Of a stretch of 64,000 bases of DNA, positions 16,799 through 25,973 are shown in pieces; the stretch's first letter is position 1, and each line of letters begins with the position of its first letter. Origin of the DNA: Pseudomonadota bacterium (lineage in GTDB: Bacteria > Myxococcota_A > Polyangia > GCA-2747355). The translations under genes were made by a program, and so were the position numbers. Below the pieces are notes generated by a model. That model worked only from the letters and a program-made list of their open reading frames with translations. It did not search any database and was not told the DNA's origin. The stretch covers positions 113,271-177,270 of the forward strand of contig JADJTL010000006.1 of assembly GCA_016711215.1 (NCBI GenBank), read 5' to 3'.

Positions 16799-19394
16799 TC
16801 ACAAGTTTCGTGCGACCGTCAGCCGGAGGCCGGCCGGGGAGAGCACCTCCTGGTTGTCGACGTCGCGCACCACGAGGTCGAGAAGGTCTCCCTCCATGAA
16901 GGCGAGCTTGTCGTCCAACATCAAGACCACAGTTGCCTTCTGCGCCGGGTCGGGTGCGATCTCCTTGCGGACTGGCCGCACCAGGACGCTCGCGTCTTTT
17001 CGGCGTAGGTCGACTTCGACGGTTCGCCCGGCCGGCTTGCTGAAGAGGTCCACCCGCTCGGATGGCACCGGTTCGAGGACAACCTTCACGGCATGCGTCT
17101 TGACCTCGTACGCGCCCGGCAACACGCGGACGCCCACCCGCTCCGGCGCGGCCTCTTTGCGCGACACCAGGTGAGGGATGACGACCTCCTGCACGGCAAC
17201 GCCGCCGTGGGCGAAGGACTTCTCCTCCTTGAAGCACGCCATCCCGGCCGGGACGGCAACGCGCACCTTGCGGTCGAACGGGAACGGGAACGTCTTCGCA
17301 TCGACAACCGCTCCCTCGGCGAGGAGCGCGTAGCGGGCCTTGGCGACGAGCTCGGTCGGCAGGGATCGCCACGATAGGTGCAGCGATCTCGTCGCTGGTC
17401 ATCACGAACCCGTGGTCCGTGAGGAGGTGGACCTCCGGGTAACCCCACTTATGGAGCTTGCCGACGAGGTTGATCAGGCGATCGACCTCGACGTGGAGAT
17501 GCCGGATGAGGTCGCTGGCGTTGTCGTGCCCGAGGCTGTCGATGGTCTCGTGGCCAAAGACGCAGAGGACGTCCGGGAGAGGCTTGGGCGCGCGCGCCGC
17601 GTTCTCCGCCTCCTCTATCTCCATGCACGTCGCGCCGACGCGCTCGCGCAGAAACTGGAGACGGGTCTGGCGGTCGGAGAAGTTGCCACCCGTCTTCACG
17701 CTCCGAAGGCGCCCCTCGCCCGGCCCAGGCTCGTAGCGCAACTCCTCACCGCCGAGCGGCAAGAGGGCCGTCATCCCAACCCATGTGCGGGTGGGAATGC
17801 ACGCCAGCGCCGGGACGAGCGCCGACTCGGGCAGGCGCAGCCGCTCGCGGATGTCGAGCGCGCAGTCGTAGCGGAGCGCGTCGACGATGACGACGGCAAA
17901 CGGCCGGCGGCCGCTCCACACGCCGGCCACCACGTCGGCGATCGGTCGAAGCCCGCCGACGGTCCACTCGCCACGCGCGCGCAGCCCCTCGAAGAAGACA
18001 CTATTCAAGCGTGTGAGGTATTCGCCATAGGCGCGGTTCGCGACCGCGAAGACCTCCTCGAGGTCGGGCTCTCGACTCGCGTCGGCCACGAGCCGCCAGT
18101 GGGCGCGGTCGATGCGTCCGGCGTAACCGAGGTAGAGGCTGGCGACCTCCTCGGCGGTTGTGCAGGCGCGCGCCTTCTCGATGGCCTCCTCGCACGCGGT
18201 CACGAGCAGGGCGAGCCGGTGCAGGAGTTCGAACCCGCGCAGCGGCTCGGGGCTCGCGCGGGTGAAGTCAGCCTCGGCGGCGAGTTCCTTTGCGTGTTCG
18301 CGCAGAAGCGGCAGGTACTGCGTCTTCTGCTTCGCCGCGGCGGCGAACCGGTCGTAGAAGGTCTGGAAGCGGAGCCGCACGAGGTGCGGGAAGGCGAACG
18401 AGGTGCCAGTACGTCCCTTCGCCCAGCCGGAGAGATCGTACTCGCGCTCGACTCGTCGAATGAGCCGGTGGTAGTCGCCGGCCGCCGAGCCATCCTTCAG
18501 CCAGCGCTTCAGGAGCTGCACGCAGCGGGCGCGGCAGGGCGGATCAGGTAGCAGTGACGCGAACGGGAAGTCGGCAGGCTCGCCGTACGCCTCGTAGGTC
18601 TCCGTGAGCGCCAGCCGCAGCACGAGGTCGGCGAGCCACTCGTCGATGAGGACGTTCGGACTGAGGCTCGGCTGCGTATTCGGCAGAGGGATGGGGCGAG
18701 AGAAACCGAAGGCGTCCCGAACCTGCTGCACGAACTCGGTGAGGAGCCCATCCTGGACGAGCTGTCCGAGTCGTTCGACGGGATCGGCAGCGAGGTCGAG
18801 GATGGTCTGCTCGACATCGCCGATCACCTGCTGCCGAGCCCAGGCTGGCGTCAGCGCATGCTCCCAGAAGCGCGCGTCGCTCTCCGCGAAGCGGGTGGCG
18901 AACTTGGCCAGCAGCGAGTCGCGACCTCCGTCCCAGAGAAGCCGCTGGTCTTTCGGATCGCTGGGCAGGTTGACGCCCGCCCGCCGCAGGAACGCGAAGA
19001 GGCTCGGCTTCTTCCCGTCCACGAGCCACGTGGCACCGAGGTAGCGGTACTCGAGGAGGAGGTCGGCCAGGAATCCCCCTTCCTCCTCGGGGCCGTCGAG
19101 TCGCTCGGCCGGGAACGGCAGATAGAGGACGCAGCGGCGCGCCTCCCGTTCCGCGGTTGGCAGCCCCCGGCTCGCCCAGTGGATCTCGTGCTTGATCCAG
19201 AGCTGTCCGTGGCCGGCCTTCTCGTCGTAGCGGAGCAGCGTGAACGTCTGCGCGGTCTGGCCGGACAGGTGCTTCTCGAAGACGGGGAGGAGCCGTTCGA
19301 ACTCCCGTTTCTCGTCGAACCAGAGCGCGATCCGCGCTTGGGCATGCCGGCCGAAGAGGGTGCGGAGTTCCTCGGAGAGGGTGGCGAGAATCAT
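16799..19394 (-). CDS. pglZ: BREX alkaline phosphatase-like protein PglZ (one frameshift)
   Basis: ATG at 19394 (MILATLSEELRTLFGRH) overlaps the pglX stop by ATGA and has GAGGAGG upstream. About 865 residues, normal for type I PglZ. N-terminal part: ARIALWFDEKREFERLLPVF. The alkaline-phosphatase core shows metal-binding VVIVDALRYDCALDIRERL, then VCVFGHETIDSLGHD and VHLLTDHGFVMTS. The frame slips near 17,360, after which ELVAKARYALLAEGAVVDAK, FAHGGVAVQEVVIPHL and the C-terminal VLMLDDKLAFMEGDLLDLVV continue in another frame to the stop at 16799. PglZ is a core factor needed for both methylation and restriction in BREX. Confidence 0.9.
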
Positions 19395-21281
19395 TCGTCG
19401 TCCTCCTCGGCGCTCTTCGTTGAGACGACCTTGGCGATACGCAGAATGCCTGCCGTCTGTAGTGGCAGGATGTTCACCTTGACGCCATCGTCGATGTCCG
19501 GATCCCACCCCTTCGGCTGCTCGGCCGCGCTCTTCCATGTCACGCGGATGGGGAACTGGCCCTCTTCGAGGCCCTGGAGCTTCTTGTCGAAAGCCTGGGT
19601 TTCCTCGATGCTTTGTTGAATCTCGAGAGCGTCGTCGGTCCTGTTCGCTTTGCGCGCCTGCGCGAGGTCACGTTCGCGGCGCTCGATGAACGACCGGACG
19701 TAGGTCCCGCGGAGCTTGCGCAGTGCGTCCTTCCGAAACCGGTGATAGTGGGCGAGAACCGCGAACGCGGGCGTGCCACATCCATCGGGGCTGGAGGCCA
19801 GGTGCCAGAAGATGGGCCGGCTCTTGTAGAGCCGCAGTGGTGCTCAGTAAGCGTTGGCCAGGAAGTCGCCGATCGAGTCGGCGCGTTTATGGCCGGGCAC
19901 CTTCTTGCGCCGCTCGGGGGCGATCGTACCCCCGAATACGTGCGCGCGGTCAGCACCGACGAGCTTGCCCAGCTCCGCGAGTACTCGCTCCTCGAGCGGA
20001 GGCTCGTTGTTGCAGGTGACGAGCGGCACGATACCGTCGTCGTCGCCTTCGAGGATCTGCTTCACGCAGAAGGAGAGCAACCGGACCACGTGTTCCATCC
20101 GCTTCTGCTCTGCGGTCTTGCCCGCCATCTGCGGCCAGATGAGCTCTGGCGGGCGCGCGCCAAGATCCTTGAGCACGGTCTCTCGTATCTCGGGCGAGAG
20201 CCCATATGCATCGAAGACCGCCGTATCCATCTCCGCGTACCATGCCTGGATCTCAGTGTCGGCGGCGGCTTCACGCGCGAGCATGGCTTCGAGGGCCTCA
20301 GCGAGCGGGCGTACCGGGTGCTCTTGCAGAACGGTCGCCAGCCAGGGTTCCTTGAAGCGAGTCGAAATCTCGTTGCCCTCGTCCCAGGTTGCCTTGGCGT
20401 TGTGGGTTCGGAGTGCCGGCGTGGCAATGCGTTGCCTCATGTCCCCGACGGGCCTTGGGATCGGGAGCCTCTGCACAACTCCGACCTCCCACCGCCCGCC
20501 CATCTGCTCTCGCGACGTGCGCGCCTTGCAGAGATAGAGCAGCATCGAACTGTTCAGGACGCCGAGAAGGAAATCGGTATCGACCGCGTTCTTGGGGAAA
20601 ATGGCTGGTCCCTTGTCGGCGAAGACGCAGCCTTCGGCCATCACTCGAACGTTGAATACTTGGGCAGCTCGGGGATACGTCAGACCAGCTCGAAAGTAGA
20701 GCGATTCGCTGGGCAAGGCATTGCCGGATGCCTTGAGCGCTTCACGATGTCGAGGATCCCAGTCGAGAACTAGGTCGGTGTCGACGTAGAAGCGAGAGAA
20801 TGCCCCTCCCTTCGCAAAGGGGACCCATTCTCGGCGGAACTTCGTCGGGGCGATCTCCCAACGTTGGCGCGTAAAGCGCGGATCATCCCCAGTCGCCTTC
20901 CCTTGGCGAGCGTCTGCAAAGCTGGGCTGTAATGCCGGAACTGAGCGAAAGAGGTGGAGCACATCAGGAGGAAGCCAATAGGAGAGTGGGGCTCCATCAA
21001 CCGCCAACAGATCCCGACGCGAAACGTCGAACCGTACGCCAGTTGCACTGTCCGCGAGCGATTCCACGAAATGCTTTTCGCGTTCATCACCAGCTTGTGT
21101 GAGCCGAAAGAAGGCGACAGGGGGCTCCTCGAAGACGATCTTGTAGACCTCTTCGGCTCGCGCCTCGGAGATCTCGATGCCCTCTTGTCGCTGCGAGGAG
21201 GTGATCGCGGAAACCATGAGCCGCTTTTTCTTCTCCCGGGTCCCGCAGGAACGGGTTCTTCTCGCTCAAACGCTTGCCCAT
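19391..21281 (-). CDS. pglX: C-terminal half of the BREX methyltransferase PglX (target-recognition part)
   Basis: ATG at 21281 (MGKRLSEKNPFLRD) overlaps the Fic stop (TGATG). A one-base shift at about 21,241 leads into KRLMVSAITSSQRQEGIEI, then VYKIVFEEPPVAFFRLTQ and FDVSRRDLLAVDGAPLSYWL, the post-catalytic target-recognition region of type I PglX. An in-frame TGA at 19844-19846 stands where Trp is expected. The same frame continues LYKSRPIFWHLASSPDG, FAVLAHYHRFRKDALRKLRG, and ends EEDDE with its stop overlapping pglZ. Thus the true gene is ~630 residues. The segment 20.5-21.2 kb is visibly less GC-rich than its flanks, as is common for exchanged recognition domains. It must work with the separate N-terminal half. 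Confidence 0.8.
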
Positions 21282-22105
21282 CACGCGCCTCCCCGTTCCA
21301 GCGCGGCGTCGAGCCAGCGCCGCAGCACCACCGCGAGCGGTGCGTGGTTCTTCACGATCCCAGCCTTGCAGGCGCGGATGTATTCCTCCGCATCGCGATC
21401 GCGGTCCCATTCGGCAATCGGCGGGAGGTCGTTCTGGAGAAAGATTAGTGATCCGACGACACGCGCCGCGCGGCCGTTTCCTTCGCGGAAGGGGTGGATC
21501 GCGAGGACCTCGTTCATGACCTCGGCGGCGAACGCGCAGAGTGCGTCCTTGTCGGCATTGTTGAATGGTGTCTGCGAGAGAAGGTCGCCCTCGAGACGCG
21601 CCATGTGCGGCTGGATTCCGTCCGGAGGCAGGGGCCAGACTGTTCCTCCCTTCTCCAATCGGACGGTCCGCCACTCGCCGGCGAACGGGTAGATCTCCCC
21701 CATCAGCTCGCGATGGACGTCCCGGACGAGCTCGGCCGTGATCGGCGTGTCGTCGCGTAGCCCAGAGAGGAACTCCCAAGCGCGCGCGACCCCGAGGTCT
21801 TCCTGCCGGCGCACCTCTTCGTGGTCGATGCATCCTGCGTAGTTCAGCGGCCAACCATCGGCGTCGACCACCTCGTCCCAGTGCCGGTCGTAATCCTTCC
21901 ACGGGCAGGCAACGGTCCGGAAGCCGGACGAAGGGGCCTTGGCACCGCTGTAGTGGAGATCGATCACGTCCTTGGCGACCTTCCGATGGCGCTTAGTAAC
22001 CGCGTAGTAGTCGCCGTCCGCAAGCGCCTCGTAGAAGTCCTGGGCGCTCCGCCCGCCAACGGAGAAGCGAAAGCCGAAGTCTTTCCAGTGCCAGCGCCAC
22101 TTCAC
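21281..22105 (-). CDS. Fic-domain protein inserted between the two halves of pglX
   Basis: 274 residues from GTG at 22105, overlapping the upstream pglX stop by GTGA. The first ~85 residues (MKWRWHWKDFGFRFSVGG, YYAVTKRHRKVAKDVIDLHY) are unlike known Fic N-termini. Then WPLNYAGCIDHEEVRRQEDL, IYPFAGEWRTVRLEKGGTVW and the catalytic loop IHPFREGNGRAARVVG, an intact HxFx(D/E)GNGRxxR. Fic enzymes usually transfer AMP or another nucleotide-derived group to a protein hydroxyl. No inhibitory (S/T)xxxE(G/N) helix stands out. Its stop overlaps the next pglX start by one base. It could regulate or guard the methyltransferase, or be an addiction/effector gene; this is inference. Confidence 0.85.
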   Translation of the reverse strand: MKWRWHWKDFGFRFSVGGRSAQDFYEALADGDYYAVTKRHRKVAKDVIDLHYSGAKAPSSGFRTVACPWKDYDRHWDEVVDADGWPLNYAGCIDHEEVRRQEDLGVARAWEFLSGLRDDTPITAELVRDVHRELMGEIYPFAGEWRTVRLEKGGTVWPLPPDGIQPHMARLEGDLLSQTPFNNADKDALCAFAAEVMNEVLAIHPFREGNGRAARVVGSLIFLQNDLPPIAEWDRDRDAEEYIRACKAGIVKNHAPLAVVLRRWLDAALERGGA

Positions 22106-24021
22106 GAGAGCGGTCCTCCCCGCGCGACCAACGCGGCCGTTTCGTTCATGGCACCATCGAGAACCTCTTTCCCAAGGTCTAGCATTGCAACTAAGGGATT
22201 CCGCTTGAGCAGGACGTGTGTCCTCAGTTTCTCGAAGGTCACGTTCGTGACGAAGGTCCGCGGCACGAGTGCGCCGAGATAGCCTGTCGGTCGAAGCAGT
22301 TGAGTTCCCCGGTCAATGAACGCCGCGTAGATATCGTTCCGGGTCAGTGGGTACGCGGCATCGACAAACTTCTTTGAAGAACCGGCGATGAACTCTCCGT
22401 AGGGCGGGTTCATGACGACGGAGTCGTAGCGCGCGGAAAGCACGTCCAGGAGTTCGAAGCCGCGGGCCGTGTCCTCGGCGAAGAGTCGTTGCACCACGTC
22501 ATCCGAACGGTTCTCGGCGGCATACGCATGGAGCGCAGAGACGAGTGCGTCCTTGAGACCCGCCGCCTGCGCCTCCACGAGTGGCCGGATGAGCGACATC
22601 TGGGCGGTGCCACCGCGCTTGGTCTGGGTACTCTTCTCCACCCAGTTGCTCGTCGCGGCCGCGAGATCCTCGCCGACCTGAACCAGGCTCCCGAGCTGAT
22701 TGACGTGCTGCAGGTTCTGCCAGATGGCGCCGATGAGCTGGCGGCGCAGCGTCGGGTCGCCGAGGCGCCCATTTGCGCGCTCGAGGAACTTCGTCAGTTC
22801 TTCCTCGCCCAAGCTGACCGCATCGGCGGCGACGAGGTTCATCTTGCGAACGCGGACCGACGAGGGTGAGAGGCCATGCGCCTTCGCGACCTCCTTCGCG
22901 GTCAGGAGGAGAGCGAGCGCGGCGATCTGGATCGAGCGCGCGTCGATGTCGATTCCGAAGAGGTTGCGCTCGAGGATGGTGGCCGCGATTTCCTCGCGGT
23001 TCGTCACCGACGCCGTTGCCGGCCAGCTGTCCTGGCCGGCGCGGTCCATCTCCTCGAGGTACATCTCGTAGAGGAGCGCGAAGGCGTACTGACCGAAGTG
23101 CATGGTCCCGCAGGCCGGATCGAGGAGCCGAAGGTCTCGGGCCTGCCGGACTTCCTGTCGGCGGTCCTCCCCGGTGCGCGGTACGAGGTAGTCGAGGGCC
23201 ACGAGCGGCCCGGTGTCATCTGCCGCCCGGCGTGCCAGGCGCGTGTCCGGGTGCATCTCGCGCCAGACGCGCCCGAGCGTGTTGTCGACCAGGAACTTCA
23301 CGATCCAGTCGGGCGTGTAGAACTGGTTGATGACGGACAGCTCGTAGGGCGTGGTCGGCTTGCCCTTGGTCTTCTGCCGGATGCGCTCCTTCTCCAGGGC
23401 GTTGAAGAACTGGTACACCCAGCCGAGGAAGTCCGGTGAGGCGAAGACTTCGGGCGGGAGTCCCTCGTTGATCTGCTGGATGACCTTCTTGAGCGTAGGG
23501 AAGCTCGGCGAGAGCCGGCCGTACTCGTGATCCGGGTCGAAGAGGACGCGGATGTCCTCAGTCACGGCGGCGAAGGCCTGCGTGAGGCCGTCCTGGAGGA
23601 GCAGTGCCTCCGCGTCCTCTGCTCGCTTGTACTTCGACCCCCGGCTGCCCGGAGGTCGCGCAGAAGCCGCGAGAGCCCGCCGTATTCTGGCCGGGTCGTG
23701 ATGACCTCGGTGACTTCACCGTCCACGGTCAGGAGCCCACGCGCCTCCATGCACCGAAGGCCTACGAGCCGATTCAGGCAGGTGTACGCCATCTCACGTC
23801 GGACGGCGTCGTGGCCCCGCTCGCGCGTTCCTTCGGTCTTCGTCTCCCGAGCGAGGAGCGCGTCGAGGTGTCGCCGGATGGCCCGTTCCTCGTCGCTGAG
23901 ATAGTCGAGCTTCGCGATCGGCACCGGCGCCTCGTCCCGCTCGAGCCCGAGGCGCTTCATCTCTCTCCCGAGGTCGTCCTCGAGGAGCTTCCAGCGCGCG
24001 CGGCGTGAGGGCGATCGTCAT
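22102..24021 (-). CDS. pglX: N-terminal half of the BREX adenine methyltransferase PglX (two frameshifts)
   Basis: ATG at 24021 overlaps the helicase stop (ATGA). Joined frames give ~640 residues: MTIALTPRA / WKLLEDDLGREMKRLGLERD (shift at ~24,007 in a GCGC run), YTCLNRLVGLRCMEARGL, then a shift at ~23,642 in a C5 run, KYKRAEDAEALLLQDGLTQA, VINQFYTPDWIVKFLVDNTL, methyltransferase motif I LRLLDPACGTMHFG (~residue 300), and catalytic motif IV SVVMNPPYGEF (~545). It ends MNETAALVARGGPLS. PglX N6-methylates adenine in a non-palindromic site to mark self. Full-length type I PglX is ~1200 residues in one chain; here the chain stops where the target-recognition region should begin. Confidence 0.85.
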
Positions 24022-25964
24022 GGTTTCACTCCGCCCGCCAGTGCTACGCGCTGAAGGAGCTGCGCAGGGATCTCCCCGAGAAACGACGATTGGTCACGGC
24101 CTCGAAGGTTCCCTCGTACGGTCCGCCGCTGTCGGGCGGAGGTCAGATAGAGGCGAGACTTCGTTCGAGTGATGCCGACGTAGAAGAGCCGCCGTTCTTC
24201 CTCCATCCGCCGCAGGTCCCGTTCGCTGCGGAAGTCGGGGAAGATTTCGGCCTCGAGCGCGGTCAGGAACACCGCCGAGAACTCCAGGCCCTTCGCCTGG
24301 TGGTAAGTGAGTAGGGAGACGGTACCGTCACGTGACGACGCCCCGACAAGCGCCCCGGCACTGACGAGCTGAGGCAACCCGAGGAGGAAATCGGGAAGAG
24401 CAAGCCGCCCGCTGGTGGAAATACCCTGCCGTAACCGCTCGAGCTCATCAAGAACCCGCGCAGCCTCCACGCGCGCGCTTCCGTTCTCGGGTGAGTCCGG
24501 AAACAGCCCCGGGAGCTCCGCCCGCAGCGTTGCCAGGAGCCGATGCGTGTCTCGGGCGAGCAGCCTCCATCGAGCGATGTGCTCCACGAGCGCTCGCAGG
24601 GTCGGGTCGTCCTCGGACGGTAGCTCCCCCACGAGCGCCGCTTCAACGCCGATCGCCTTCTCTCGCGCCGCACGTACCGCGCTCTCGAAAGCGTCCGCGG
24701 CCTCCGGACATAGAACCGAGACCAGGTGTCGGGCGCTCTGTTCGTCGCGGCTGTTCTGGAGCCACCGCAGGAGGCGGAGAATCGCCTCGGCCTCTTCGGT
24801 GCCACCTAGACCAGCGATGCTCGGGCGCGCGGCCGGGATCCCCTCCGCGACCAGCGCCTCCTCGATCTGATCCAACAGGCGCCGCGCGCGAGCGATGATC
24901 CCAATGTCGGCAGACCGCAAGCCGAGTCGCCGCAGATCCTTCACCGTCGTAACGACGAACGATGCTTCTTGGTTCTCGTCGGCCGCCTCGAAGACGCGGA
25001 TCGGCTCGACATCGGTGCGCTTCGAACGAATCTCCGGCTTGCCCGGGAACCGGAACCGGTTACGTGCAATGACTGCGTTGGCGGCCTCTACGATATTGGG
25101 GGGGCATCGATGGCTCAACGTCGAGTAGATCACCTTCGCTTGGAAGTCTGTGCAGACGCGGTTCAGGGTTTCCAGACGTGCCTCGTTCCACTCGAAGATG
25201 AGCTGGTCCTCGTCCGCGACCGCAAATAGCAGAAGGGCCTTCGCGTCGACCAGCATCTGTAGCAACTCGTACTGGGACGGCGTCGTGTCCTGGAACTCAT
25301 CAACCAGGACGTACCCGAACGCCACGCGGTAGAGACGGAGTACCTGGGGTCGCTCTCGGAAGAGCCGGACGCACTCGAGGACGAGGTCGCCGAAGTCGAG
25401 GGCGCCGGCCGCCCTCAACGCACTCCGGTAGGTCTCGTGCATTGCCCGGAGGTTGACTGAGATGTCTGGTACCTCGTCCTGTTTGAGGTCGCCCAGGAGC
25501 CCGCGGCTCTTCAGGCGCGAGAATGCGTGGACGAGGCTCTCTAGATTGACGCCGGTTGGGACTTGGCCCTGCTCCTGAAGCTGCTCCAGAAGCGCGAGTT
25601 GATCTCGCTCGTCGTAGACGACGAATTCGGAGGGAATGCCGATCGCGTGGCCGTGAGCACGGAGGACGTGGCTGCCGAAGGCGTGGAATGTGCCGATGAA
25701 GGTGCGGGCTTCGGAGTCGGGGATCTCCGAGTTGAGCCGAGTCTTCATCTCGGCGGCCGCCTTATTCGTGAAGGTCAAGGCGAGCACCTTGGTCTTCTCC
25801 ATCCCTTTCGTCTCGAGCACATGACGTGCGCGTTGGACGAGGAGCGTGGTCTTGCCAGTGCCCGGTCCGGCCAGGACGAGGTACGCGCCATCCAGTGGCG
25901 GCAGTTCCTCGTCAAAGGACTCCGCTCTTCTGCCAGCCGGTGCGTTGATGCGCGTTGGATCCAT
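24018..25964 (-). CDS. UvrD/PcrA-like superfamily 1 helicase, GajB-like
   Basis: 648 residues from ATG at 25964, nine bases after the OLD-nuclease stop, with GGAG upstream. Helicase motifs in order: Walker A LVLAGPGTGKTTLLVQRA (~residue 35), Ia LALTFTNKAAAEMK, Walker B YVLVDEFQDTTPSQYELL, III ADEDQLIFEW, IV LSHRCPPNIVEAANA, V LTYHQAKGLEFSAVFLT, VI EERRLFYVGITRTKSRLYL. The start LPPLDGAYLVLAGPGTGKTT fits the short UvrD helicases paired with OLD nucleases in Gabija defence (GajB), though it is longer than typical GajB. Its stop overlaps pglX. The sequence is intact in one frame. Confidence 0.9.
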   Translation of the reverse strand: MDPTRINAPAGRRAESFDEELPPLDGAYLVLAGPGTGKTTLLVQRARHVLETKGMEKTKVLALTFTNKAAAEMKTRLNSEIPDSEARTFIGTFHAFGSHVLRAHGHAIGIPSEFVVYDERDQLALLEQLQEQGQVPTGVNLESLVHAFSRLKSRGLLGDLKQDEVPDISVNLRAMHETYRSALRAAGALDFGDLVLECVRLFRERPQVLRLYRVAFGYVLVDEFQDTTPSQYELLQMLVDAKALLLFAVADEDQLIFEWNEARLETLNRVCTDFQAKVIYSTLSHRCPPNIVEAANAVIARNRFRFPGKPEIRSKRTDVEPIRVFEAADENQEASFVVTTVKDLRRLGLRSADIGIIARARRLLDQIEEALVAEGIPAARPSIAGLGGTEEAEAILRLLRWLQNSRDEQSARHLVSVLCPEAADAFESAVRAAREKAIGVEAALVGELPSEDDPTLRALVEHIARWRLLARDTHRLLATLRAELPGLFPDSPENGSARVEAARVLDELERLRQGISTSGRLALPDFLLGLPQLVSAGALVGASSRDGTVSLLTYHQAKGLEFSAVFLTALEAEIFPDFRSERDLRRMEEERRLFYVGITRTKSRLYLTSARQRRTVRGNLRGRDQSSFLGEIPAQLLQRVALAGGVKP

Positions 25965-25973
25965 CCGTATCTC

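Noticed and set aside
19844..19846. TGA recoded as Trp or Sec (also near 61,695)
   Set aside because: TGA serves as the normal stop of many genes here, often in ATGA overlaps, and no recoding element is visible; mutation or sequence error is simpler.
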